Under the pieces are notes generated by a model. The model made no database searches, was not told where the DNA came from, and was given only the letters and a program-made list of their open reading frames with translations. From positions 124,001 to 188,000 of the forward strand of contig NZ_JALJZX010000001.1 in NCBI RefSeq assembly GCF_024171485.1: a stretch of 64,000 nucleotides of DNA, given 5' to 3'. This DNA is from Chryseobacterium sp. HSC-36S06. Its GTDB lineage: Bacteria; Bacteroidota; Bacteroidia; Flavobacteriales; Weeksellaceae. Below are positions 34,080-41,969 of the stretch, piece after piece; the first letter of the stretch is position 1, and every line of letters starts with the position of its first letter. A program made the translations under genes and the position numbers.

Positions 34080-34663
34080 GAAAAATTACATTCTTTTTCA
34101 TCCTGATATCCGGCCTCTGTTTTTCGCAGGATTCAGACAGATTTGCTTTTGAGCTTAAAGGGAATTCTTTCACCGGAATCGGCAAAAATTTCATCGCGGA
34201 CGGAACCAAAACCTTTACCGGATTTGGGGCAGGCTTCACCGGAACTTTTTATAAAAACTTTGGTTTGGGAATCGAATTCAACAAAGGCTATTCCGAAGTT
34301 TCTGATGTTTCTGTGTTTGGCGATCTGCACAGTCCGCAGCTTACCCTATTTGATATTTATGCACTTTACCGGTATGATGTGAATCAAAAACTGAGTGTTG
34401 AAGGAAATATCGGTGGTGGGTTTTCACAGCTGAAAAGCTATTCAAATTACAGGATTGAGAAATTTACCGAAGGAGGGAACATTTTTTTTCTGGGCGGAAA
34501 AGCACTGTACAGCGTTACCAAAAAAAACAGCCTTGTTTTGGTTGCTGGACCCAGATTTTATTTCATGCATACTTTTACAGAAATGGATGATCCAAAAATT
34601 GAAAAATACTACTCCAAAGCTATATTGCTAAATTTCTCTTTAGGTTTAAGACTTTGTTTCTAA
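34076..34663 (+). CDS. Outer membrane beta-barrel protein, cassette copy 2
   Basis: The 195-residue protein has a signal peptide (MRKITFFFILISGLCFSQ) and strands ending LNFSLGLRLCF with terminal Phe. GDLHSPQLTLFDIYALYRYDV and DPKIEKYYSKAILLNFSLG match copy 1 at 33060. The pair of genes was therefore duplicated as a unit and has since diverged. Confidence 0.75.
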   Translation: MRKITFFFILISGLCFSQDSDRFAFELKGNSFTGIGKNFIADGTKTFTGFGAGFTGTFYKNFGLGIEFNKGYSEVSDVSVFGDLHSPQLTLFDIYALYRYDVNQKLSVEGNIGGGFSQLKSYSNYRIEKFTEGGNIFFLGGKALYSVTKKNSLVLVAGPRFYFMHTFTEMDDPKIEKYYSKAILLNFSLGLRLCF

Positions 34664-34670
34664 AAACTTT

Positions 34671-34678
34671 TAAATTTG
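34671..34678 (+). promoter_or_regulatory. -7 box 4 nt before the GH3 gene
   Basis: TAAATTTG matches TAnnTTTG and is followed by CTTC and the ATG at 34683. A leaderless or nearly leaderless mRNA is predicted. Confidence 0.5.
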
Positions 34679-34682
34679 CTTC

Positions 34683-36209
34683 ATGTTAAATTTCATTAAG
34701 AAAAAAATTGCTTTAATCTGGGCCAGGAAACACGTAAAACAAACCGAAAGTTTTAAACAGAACGCTGTTGAAGATCAGGAAAAACTCTTGATTTCTCTGG
34801 TAAAAACTGCGGAAAAAACTTTGTTCGGAAGGGAACACCAGTTCGAAGCTATAAAAAATGTTCAGGATTTTCAGAATCAGGTAAAAATTGCGGACTATGA
34901 AGATCTGAAACCTTATATCGAAAAAGTAAAAAAAGGCCAGCGAAGTATTCTCTGGACCGAAACTCCGGAATATTTTGCGAAAACTTCCGGCACCACTTCC
35001 GGTTCAAAATATATCCCAATTTCAAAAGAAGGAATGCCTTATCAGCTTGCTGCGGCTCAAAGTGCGATCTTCCATTATATCAGTCAGAAAGATAATTCGG
35101 ATTTCGTTGCTGGGAAAATGATTTTCCTTCAGGGAAGTCCCGAACTGGAAGAAATCAACGGGATAAAAACCGGCAGACTTTCCGGAATTGTTGCCCACCA
35201 CATCCCGAATTACCTTCAGAAAAACCGTTTACCAAGCCTTAAAACCAACCTCATCGAAGACTGGGAAACCAAAGTGGATGAAATTGTAAAGGAAACCGAA
35301 AAGGAAAATATGACCCTGATTTCGGGTATTCCGCCCTGGCTGATCATGTATTTTGAAAAACTGATCGAAAGAAACGGAAAGAAAATTACGGAGCTTTTCC
35401 CAAATCTTCAGCTCATCATCACTGGCGGCGTCAACTTCGAACCTTACCGCGAAAAAATGAACGAACTTCTAGGAAAACCGGTGGACACGATACAGACTTT
35501 CCCTGCAAGTGAAGGGTTTTTTGCGTTTCAGGATGATTATCAGAACGAAGGCTTATTACTTTTAACCAACCACGGAATTTTTTATGAATTCGTTCCGCTG
35601 GAGGAATACGGGAAACCGGAAGCAAAAAGACTTACTTTAAAAGACATTGAACTTCATAAAGATTACGCGCTGATTTTAACCACAAATTCAGGACTTTGGG
35701 CATATTCGATTGGAGATGTTGTACGGTTTATTTCAAAAAAACCTTACAGAATCGTGGTTTCCGGAAGAACAAAACATTTCACTTCTGCTTTTGGAGAACA
35801 CGTTATCGCCTTTGAAGTGGAAGAAGCGATGAAAGCTACTGTGGAGAAATTCCCGGCACAGATTACCGAATTTCATCTCGCGCCTCAGGTTAATCCACAG
35901 GAAGGACTTCCTTATCATGAATGGTTTATCGAGTTTGAAAAAGAACCTGCAGATCTGGAAAGCTTCAGAAAGAATCTGGATGATGAGATGCGGAAACGCA
36001 ATACCTACTATGATGATTTAATCTCAGGAAATATTCTGCAGCCTTTGATAATTACCAAACTGAAGAAAAATGCATTTCAGGATTACGCGAGATCTGAAGG
36101 AAAACTTGGCGGACAAAACAAAATTCCAAGACTCGCCAATGACAGAAAAATAGGCGATTTTTTAAGCGGATCTAAATTTTACGCCCGAAATACAATGTCG
36201 CATCTTTAA
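34683..36209 (+). CDS. GH3 auxin-responsive promoter family protein
   Basis: GH3 proteins are adenylate-forming enzymes that conjugate amino acids to acyl acids in plants; bacterial members have no settled substrate. The 508 residues show the ATP-binding loop AKTSGTTSGSKYIPIS (about 100-115), ITGGVNFEPYREKM, TFPASEGFFAFQ and the C-terminal YSIGDVVRF and GRTKHFTSAFGEHV motifs. The gene appears monocistronic, with its own promoter box and a weak stem-loop after it. Acyl acid conjugation is inferred from the family. Confidence 0.9.
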   Translation: MLNFIKKKIALIWARKHVKQTESFKQNAVEDQEKLLISLVKTAEKTLFGREHQFEAIKNVQDFQNQVKIADYEDLKPYIEKVKKGQRSILWTETPEYFAKTSGTTSGSKYIPISKEGMPYQLAAAQSAIFHYISQKDNSDFVAGKMIFLQGSPELEEINGIKTGRLSGIVAHHIPNYLQKNRLPSLKTNLIEDWETKVDEIVKETEKENMTLISGIPPWLIMYFEKLIERNGKKITELFPNLQLIITGGVNFEPYREKMNELLGKPVDTIQTFPASEGFFAFQDDYQNEGLLLLTNHGIFYEFVPLEEYGKPEAKRLTLKDIELHKDYALILTTNSGLWAYSIGDVVRFISKKPYRIVVSGRTKHFTSAFGEHVIAFEVEEAMKATVEKFPAQITEFHLAPQVNPQEGLPYHEWFIEFEKEPADLESFRKNLDDEMRKRNTYYDDLISGNILQPLIITKLKKNAFQDYARSEGKLGGQNKIPRLANDRKIGDFLSGSKFYARNTMSHL

Positions 36210-36236
36210 TTTCTAATAAAATCGTTTTTTCTAACC

Positions 36237-36266
36237 GCCGGAGAATCAATAATCCGGCCATTTTTA
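36237..36266 (+). terminator. Weak stem-loop after the GH3 gene
   Basis: GCCGGA at 36237-36242 pairs with TCCGGC at 36253-36258, followed by CATTTTT. The stem is only 6 bp and the loop 10 nt, so termination here may be partial. Confidence 0.45.
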
Positions 36267-36332
36267 GCAAAATAAATGCCGCTGATTTAACATAATTTTT
36301 ATAATTTCACCAACTTAATCAAAAATTATAAA

Positions 36333-37289
36333 ATGAAAAAACTTTATGTTGTAGCTGCATCACTTTTTACACTCACACTTATTAGTGCTCAAAGTATTAG
36401 TGCAGTTTCCGCTAATCAAACTCCTGTACAAAATTCCCAAAGACCCGCCGCCGTTTTATACGAGCAGGTACCTTCTTCAACAAGTGGTATCGTTTCGGAT
36501 ATTTTATCAACCGGTAATTATGTTACTGCTGCCGACGATTTTACCTTAACAGGTGATGTTTCGGCGAAGAAATTTTCTTTTGTAGGCTTTCAGAATGCCG
36601 CTACACTTCCTACGCTTAACAGAGGAATGCTGATGTATATTTATACCGATAACGGCGGAAAACCTTCAGGTAGACCGGGTGATGCGAATCCATATATTGC
36701 CAAAATAGATCTTACGCAAACTTCCACCGCTTTTACTATTACTACTCCTGCAGCCGGTTATTATGTTTATAATGTTGACCTTGTAGAAGCCATGGGTGCG
36801 GCACCAACACTGGCTTCTGGCACAAAATATTGGGTAGTTTTTGCTCCTAAACTTAACCTTACGGGCTATTCCGCTACAGAAAGATGGAACTGGGTCGCGG
36901 GAACTGTAAATTCGGATTTTGCCAAGTTACTGGATCCTGCTGACGCATTTGGCGCGGGTGCAACGGAGTGGACTAATATTTCATCATTAACGGAAGATCC
37001 AACCCTTGATGGTTTGGCATTCTCTATTGAAGGTGATAACAATCTGGGAACTACAGAATCATACAGTACGATTAAAGATGTTACCGTAACTCAGGCTGCT
37101 GAAGAGCTCTATATTTTCACCAAAAACGAAAAACTGAAATCAGCAGTAATTTATTCAGCCGACGGAAAAATTGTGTTGAAAGGAAACAGTGATAAAATTA
37201 ATATCGCAACTCTCGCCAAAGGGATTTACATCGTAAATGTAACAACTCTTAACGGTAAAACCCTGAGTACTAAATTTATTAAGAAATAG
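36333..37289 (+). CDS. Secreted protein with type IX secretion C-terminal sorting domain
   Basis: The 318-residue protein has a signal peptide (MKKLYVVAASLFTLTLISA) and a central beta-rich region with GYYVYNVDLVEAMG and KYWVVFAPKLNLTGY. The last 70 residues form a type A T9SS domain, with LKSAVIYSADGKIVLKG, INIATLAKGIYIVNV and the basic end STKFIKK. It is exported through the outer membrane by the PorV/SprA system, whose genes are not in this window. The central domain may bind or display, but no enzyme motif is seen. Confidence 0.87.
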   Translation: MKKLYVVAASLFTLTLISAQSISAVSANQTPVQNSQRPAAVLYEQVPSSTSGIVSDILSTGNYVTAADDFTLTGDVSAKKFSFVGFQNAATLPTLNRGMLMYIYTDNGGKPSGRPGDANPYIAKIDLTQTSTAFTITTPAAGYYVYNVDLVEAMGAAPTLASGTKYWVVFAPKLNLTGYSATERWNWVAGTVNSDFAKLLDPADAFGAGATEWTNISSLTEDPTLDGLAFSIEGDNNLGTTESYSTIKDVTVTQAAEELYIFTKNEKLKSAVIYSADGKIVLKGNSDKINIATLAKGIYIVNVTTLNGKTLSTKFIKK

Positions 37290-37310
37290 ATTTCAATCTC
37301 ACTATAAAAT

Positions 37311-37341
37311 AATCCGGGCCGTGTGTCCGGATTTTTTTTTA
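37311..37341 (+). terminator. Intrinsic terminator after the T9SS gene
   Basis: AATCCGG at 37311-37317 pairs with CCGGATT at 37327-37333 around a GCCGTGTGT loop, followed by a run of nine Ts. Confidence 0.85.
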
Positions 37342-37380
37342 TTTAAAAATTACCGTGATTTATGATCCGGCTGGCATCGG

Positions 37381-37719
37381 TTAATTGCTAACCACCTTCA
37401 GACCGATTACTGAAGCAATTAAAGTAAATACAAAAAACATACGCCACAAGGTTACCGGCTCATTGAAAACAAAGATTCCCATAAACACCGCTCCTACTGC
37501 TCCAATGCCGGTCCATACTGCGTACGCAGTTCCTACAGGAATGGGTTGCGCGCCCAGCGAGATGGCTTTATAAAGCAAAAACATACTCAGAAAAAGAGAG
37601 ACCGCAAAGCCTGCCCACCAGAAATAGCTTTCTTTTCCGGTTGTTTCCTGAGCTTTCCCGAGACACATTGCAAAGCCGGTTTCAAATAAACCGCCGATAA
37701 TAAGGATAATCCAGTTCAT
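37381..37719 (-). CDS. Small multidrug resistance (SMR) transporter, SugE/Gdx-like
   Basis: The 112-residue protein has four membrane segments and the essential glutamate E13 in GGLFETGFA. The motif PVGTAYAVWTGIGAVGA is closer to SugE/Gdx guanidinium exporters than to EmrE, which has TGIAYAIWSGVG. A guanidinium riboswitch is not evident; the leader is only a few bases. It is divergent from the MFS gene at 37806. Confidence 0.88.
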   Translation of the reverse strand: MNWIILIIGGLFETGFAMCLGKAQETTGKESYFWWAGFAVSLFLSMFLLYKAISLGAQPIPVGTAYAVWTGIGAVGAVFMGIFVFNEPVTLWRMFFVFTLIASVIGLKVVSN

Positions 37720-37723
37720 TTTT

Positions 37724-37731
37724 CAAAGGTA
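37724..37731 (-). promoter_or_regulatory. -7 box 4 nt before the SMR gene
   Basis: On the minus strand TACCTTTG is followed by AAAA and the ATG at 37719. This predicts a leaderless transcript. Confidence 0.5.
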
Positions 37732-37793
37732 ATTTTAATTTTTGTTTTTGAAAAAAGTCGTTTTCTTTTCAATGAGATATTGCTGCTAAAAAT

Positions 37794-37801
37794 TACATTT
37801 G
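37794..37801 (+). promoter_or_regulatory. -7 box 4 nt before the MFS gene
   Basis: TACATTTG is followed by CACC and the ATG at 37806. It stands back to back with the SMR promoter at 37724-37731, with 62 nt between the boxes. Confidence 0.5.
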
Positions 37802-37805
37802 CACC

Positions 37806-39044
37806 ATGATTTCACTCACGCCTATTCAAACCCTGAAAATCCCGGAATTCCGGAATTTAATGACCGGCCGGTTTTTTCTTGTTTTGTCTTTCAGAATGTT
37901 AGCCACGGTAATGGGCTGGTGGATTTACCAATTAACAAAAGATCCCTTCGCTATTGGGTTAATTGGACTTTCAGAAGTAATTCCTGCAGTTTCCACGGCG
38001 CTTTACGCAGGCCACGTTATCGATAATTCTGAAAAGAAAAAACTACTACTCATCTGTAATTACGCTTATGTAATTCTTATCAGTTTACTGTTGATTCCCG
38101 CATTTTTCGGACATCAACTTCTACATTTCAGCGATAAGGAAATTTCGTACTTTATTTATATGGTGATTTTCTTCACCGGATTCTGCCGCGCATTTTTGGG
38201 GCCCATCATCCCCTCAATGATTCCGAAAATCGTTTCAAAAGAAACCTTACCCAATGCAATTACCCTTAATCAGGGAACATTTCTTACGGCTTCCGTAGCA
38301 GGTCACGCGCTCGGAGGATTTCTGATTCACTGGATCGATATTTCGGGGACAATTCTGGTGGTTGTGGGATTAATGATTTTTGCTTCGATATTTTTTTGGG
38401 CCCTCAATCGGCATCCTTCGCAAAATTCCGCAAGAGAAATCGGCGTAGTACAAAGCATGCGCGAAGGAATTTCATACATTTATAAAACCAAAGAAATTTT
38501 GGGAGCGCTCTGCCTCGATATGTTTGCGGTACTTTTCGGGGGCGCAGTCGCGATGATTCCAGTATTTGCAACAGATATTCTAAAGGTGGGTTCCGAAGGT
38601 TTCGGGTTACTGAATGCCGCTTCAGATATCGGTTCCATGTGCATTATTGCCTTTCTGGCTTTTGTTCCTTTAAAGAAAAATCAGGGCAAAATACTGCTGG
38701 TTGCCGTTGCCGGATTTGGGCTGTGTATTATCGGATTTGGCCTTTCGGAATTATACTGGCTTTCCTTCTTCCTTCTGGTCTGCAGCGGAATGCTTGATGG
38801 GATTTCTGTCGTCATCCGCGGCACTATCGTTCAGCTGAAAACTCCGGATCACTTACGGGGACGGGTTTTGAGCGTGAATTCAATTTTCATCATGTCGAGT
38901 AATGAAATGGGGCAGTTCGAAAGTGGTGTAGCAGCAAAATTGCTGGGTGTGTTGCGCTCTGTAGTTTTTGGCGGAAGCATGACGGTATTAATCGCCTTAT
39001 TGGTAGGCACAACCGTTCCCAAACTAAGGAAAATGAATTATTAA
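37806..39044 (+). CDS. Major facilitator superfamily transporter
   Basis: The 412-residue protein has about 11-12 membrane segments. It resembles the MFS_3 (enterobactin exporter-like) group, with RFFLVLSFRMLATVMGWWIYQLTKDPFAIGLIGLSE near the start and LRGRVLSVNSIFIMSSNEMGQFESG in the C-terminal half. Substrate unknown. It has its own promoter, so it is not an operon member. Confidence 0.87.
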   Translation: MISLTPIQTLKIPEFRNLMTGRFFLVLSFRMLATVMGWWIYQLTKDPFAIGLIGLSEVIPAVSTALYAGHVIDNSEKKKLLLICNYAYVILISLLLIPAFFGHQLLHFSDKEISYFIYMVIFFTGFCRAFLGPIIPSMIPKIVSKETLPNAITLNQGTFLTASVAGHALGGFLIHWIDISGTILVVVGLMIFASIFFWALNRHPSQNSAREIGVVQSMREGISYIYKTKEILGALCLDMFAVLFGGAVAMIPVFATDILKVGSEGFGLLNAASDIGSMCIIAFLAFVPLKKNQGKILLVAVAGFGLCIIGFGLSELYWLSFFLLVCSGMLDGISVVIRGTIVQLKTPDHLRGRVLSVNSIFIMSSNEMGQFESGVAAKLLGVLRSVVFGGSMTVLIALLVGTTVPKLRKMNY

Positions 39045-39172
39045 AATTCTGTTAAAAAGTTATCCAGATTTATCAACAGATTTAAACCATTGCCTAAAGG
39101 TGATGGGTGCAAAGTTTTCTGGGTTTTTAGCTTTTCTTCTGCACAATCACGGTCCCGAAAAAATTAATATTC

Positions 39173-39180
39173 TATCTTTG
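39173..39180 (+). promoter_or_regulatory. -7 box 4 nt before dnaB
   Basis: TATCTTTG is followed by TCCC and the ATG at 39185. A near-leaderless dnaB-rnhA transcript is predicted. Confidence 0.5.
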
Positions 39181-39184
39181 TCCC

Positions 39185-40774
39185 ATGACACAGAAGGAAA
39201 CATTATCGTCCCTTATTCACGGCAATTTCGCAAAAGAACTCTCGATTTCCGATGGCAAAATGCCGCCAAATGCAGTAGATTTCGAGAAACTTGTTATTGG
39301 TACTTTTCTTATCGATAAAAAAGGGCTCGATTATTCCATCGATTTACTGACCCCCGAAGTTTTTTACGATCCTAGACATCAGGAAATCTTCCGTGCGATC
39401 CTGAAACTGTTTGAAGGAAACCATCCTGTGGATTTAATGACGGTAATTCAGGAGCTTAAAAAAACTGAAAAACTCGGTTTTGCAGGAGGTGATCATTATA
39501 TCATTGATTTAACAATGGGGGTTTCATCTAGCGCGCATATTGAATATCATGTCCGTGTCATTCTTGAGAAATTTATTTTAAGAAGCCTTATCAATGTTTC
39601 CGCGAACGTAATCGACAGTTCTTACAAAGAATCGACCGATGTTTTCGAACTGCTTGACAAAGCAGAACAGTCTTTCTTCGAAATCACCAACGGAACCATT
39701 AAAAAAGGTTTCGACACTGCAAATACTTTGGTAAAACAGGCCATTGACACCATAAAAGCTTTAAAAGACAAAGAAGGAATCTCCGGAATTCCGTCAGGAT
39801 TCAGAGATATCGATAAAGAAACCGGCGGCTGGCAGAATTCCGATTTAATTATTATTGCAGCCCGTCCGGCAATGGGTAAAACGGCGTTCCTGCTTTCAAT
39901 GGCGAGAAATATCGCTGTTGAACACAAAATTCCTTTAGCCCTATTTTCTTTGGAGATGGCTTCAGTACAGTTGATCACCAGAATGATTGCTTCCGAAACC
40001 GGAATTTCCTCAGAAAAACTCCGTAAAGGACAGATGAGCGATGAAGAATGGCAAAGGCTGTTCTCTAACGTATCAGAACTTGAAAATGCGCCTTTGTTTA
40101 TTGACGAAACACCTTCGCTTTCCGTCTTCGATTTCAGGGCAAAATGCCGTAGACTCGTTATGCAGCACGGGGTAAGAATCATCATGGTCGATTATCTTCA
40201 GCTGATGACAGCCAACTCCGGAAAAGGCGGAGCAGGAAACCGTGAGCAGGAAATCGCAACCATTTCGAGATCATTAAAAGCCATTGCAAAAGAACTGAAC
40301 GTTCCGGTAATCGCGCTTTCTCAGCTTTCAAGAAGTGTGGAAACGCGTCCGGGTAAACGGCCGATGCTTTCTGACCTTAGGGAATCCGGAGCGATTGAGC
40401 AGGATGCAGATATTGTCTCATTTATTTTCCGTCCGGAATATTATAAAATTACGACGTGGGATAACGATGAAGACAGCGCAGAATCTTCCACAGAAAACCA
40501 GGCAGAACTCATCATTGCAAAACACCGTAACGGTGCAACTGCCGATGTAAGAATGTCTTTCCACAAAAATATCGCAAAATTTGCCGACCTCGATCTGTTC
40601 GGAAGCGGTTACGGTTACCAGCCTTCGAACTTTGGTCAGCAGGATGAACCCAGCGGTTTCGAAAAAATAAAAGCCACCATCGATCCGGGTGCAGCTTTCG
40701 ATTTGCCGAGCAGCCAAAATCTCTCCGGCTCATCGATGAATGATTTGGATGATGATGACGATTTCGAATATTAA
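39185..40774 (+). CDS. dnaB: Replicative DNA helicase DnaB
   Basis: DnaB unwinds DNA at the replication fork as a hexamer. The N-terminal helical domain spans about residues 25-125 (PNAVDFEKLVIGTFLID). The RecA-like domain has Walker A ARPAMGKTAFLL at about 225-236, Walker B IIMVDYLQLM, and SQLSRSVE and RESGAIEQDAD motifs. The C-terminal tail is acidic (DDDDDFEY) and longer than in E. coli (529 versus 471 residues). It is followed 2 nt later by rnhA. Confidence 0.96.
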   Translation: MTQKETLSSLIHGNFAKELSISDGKMPPNAVDFEKLVIGTFLIDKKGLDYSIDLLTPEVFYDPRHQEIFRAILKLFEGNHPVDLMTVIQELKKTEKLGFAGGDHYIIDLTMGVSSSAHIEYHVRVILEKFILRSLINVSANVIDSSYKESTDVFELLDKAEQSFFEITNGTIKKGFDTANTLVKQAIDTIKALKDKEGISGIPSGFRDIDKETGGWQNSDLIIIAARPAMGKTAFLLSMARNIAVEHKIPLALFSLEMASVQLITRMIASETGISSEKLRKGQMSDEEWQRLFSNVSELENAPLFIDETPSLSVFDFRAKCRRLVMQHGVRIIMVDYLQLMTANSGKGGAGNREQEIATISRSLKAIAKELNVPVIALSQLSRSVETRPGKRPMLSDLRESGAIEQDADIVSFIFRPEYYKITTWDNDEDSAESSTENQAELIIAKHRNGATADVRMSFHKNIAKFADLDLFGSGYGYQPSNFGQQDEPSGFEKIKATIDPGAAFDLPSSQNLSGSSMNDLDDDDDFEY

Positions 40775-40776
40775 AT

Positions 40777-41259
40777 ATGGGTCTTAGAATTGAAATCTTC
40801 ACCGACGGAGCCTGCAGCGGAAATCCGGGAAAAGGCGGGTACGGAATTGTGATGAAAGTACCGGAAAAAAACTACCAGAAACAGTTTTCCAAAGGATTCC
40901 GTCTTACTACGAACAATCGTATGGAACTTCTCGCAGTGATCGCAGCTCTGGAGAAATTGAAATCTACCGAAAACGACATCCATATTTATACCGACAGCAA
41001 GTATGTTTCTGATGCAATTAATCAGAAATGGATTTTCGGCTGGATTAAAAAAGGGTTTAAAAATGTAAAAAATCCTGATTTATGGAAGCGCATGGTTCCG
41101 CTACTCAAAACGCACAAAACCACTTTTCACTGGATTAAAGGCCACGCAGGCCATCCCGAAAACGAAATCTGCGACCAGCTCGCAGTAAAAGCCGCTCAAT
41201 CAGATAACCTGGTAATCGATACGTATTTCGAAAATCAAAACGACGGCGGTCTTTTCTGA
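40777..41259 (+). CDS. rnhA: Ribonuclease HI
   Basis: RNase HI cleaves the RNA strand of RNA-DNA hybrids. The DEDD residues are D10 (FTDGACSGNPG), E50 (NNRMELLA), D73 (YTDSKYV) and D133 (ENEICDQLA), with H123 in KGHAGH. The 160-residue protein has the normal length. The start is 2 nt after the dnaB stop, so the two are cotranscribed, linking primer or R-loop removal to fork progression. Confidence 0.95.
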   Translation: MGLRIEIFTDGACSGNPGKGGYGIVMKVPEKNYQKQFSKGFRLTTNNRMELLAVIAALEKLKSTENDIHIYTDSKYVSDAINQKWIFGWIKKGFKNVKNPDLWKRMVPLLKTHKTTFHWIKGHAGHPENEICDQLAVKAAQSDNLVIDTYFENQNDGGLF

Positions 41260-41328
41260 TTTCACCAATTATTGTTCTTTACTGCTCAACTTTACCCTCA
41301 CTTCAGTCCTCTGTTTTCCGACTTTTCC

Positions 41329-41336
41329 TATCTTTG
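41329..41336 (+). promoter_or_regulatory. -7 box 4 nt before the nitroreductase gene
   Basis: TATCTTTG is followed by TTAA and the ATG at 41341, predicting a leaderless transcript for the nitroreductase-nadB-nadC unit. Confidence 0.5.
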
Positions 41337-41340
41337 TTAA

Positions 41341-41964
41341 ATGGATTACTTACGGGCGCTTCAAAAAAGATATTCGGTAAAGAAATTTGACCCTGCGAAA
41401 AAGGTTTCTCCTGAAGTTCTTCGGAATATTCTGGAAGCCGGAAAACTTTCTGCAAGCTCACTGGGCCTTCAGCCGTATAAAATTTTTGTAGTTGAATCTG
41501 AAGAAATGCTTAAAAATCTTGTTCCTTCATTTCATAATCCCTCCCAGATTTCTACCTGCTCGCATTTAATCGTAATTGTTTCTAAAAAAAATATTGAGGC
41601 AAATTACGTGGACGGTTATTTCAGGCACATCTCGGAAATACGGGAAATTCCTATGGAAAATCTCGGAATGTTCCGAAAAAGCATTGATACTTATACCGAA
41701 ACTAATGAGAACGTTCATCTTTGGGCAGAAAAGCAGACGTACATCGTTTTAGGAAACCTTATGTTTGCGGCAGCACTGGAGCAGGTCGATTCCTGTCCCA
41801 TGGAAGGTTTCAAAAAAGAAAATATCGAAAAAACGCTAAATATCGACACCGAAAAAGAAAGTGTCGCTGTTACGTTGGCATTAGGTTACCGTTCGCCGGA
41901 TGATGAATTTCAGAAGATGAAAAAAGTAAGGAAGCCGGACGAGAAATTATTTAAATTCATTTAA
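41341..41964 (+). CDS. Nitroreductase family NAD(P)H oxidoreductase
   Basis: The 207-residue protein shows the flavin nitroreductase fold, with LQKRYSVKKFDPAKKVSPEVLRNILEAGKLSASSLGLQPYKIFVV in essence at residues 6-50, including the FMN-binding RYSVKKF. Members reduce nitro groups, quinones or enones with FMN. It is 5 nt upstream of nadB and shares its promoter, so a link to NAD metabolism is plausible but unproven. Confidence 0.9.
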   Translation: MDYLRALQKRYSVKKFDPAKKVSPEVLRNILEAGKLSASSLGLQPYKIFVVESEEMLKNLVPSFHNPSQISTCSHLIVIVSKKNIEANYVDGYFRHISEIREIPMENLGMFRKSIDTYTETNENVHLWAEKQTYIVLGNLMFAAALEQVDSCPMEGFKKENIEKTLNIDTEKESVAVTLALGYRSPDDEFQKMKKVRKPDEKLFKFI

Positions 41965-41969
41965 AATCT

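Noticed and set aside
39622-40185. Minus-strand ORF of 187 codons opposite dnaB
   Set aside because: It lies antisense to the dnaB ATPase domain, with Ser/Leu/Ile-rich composition typical of shadows.
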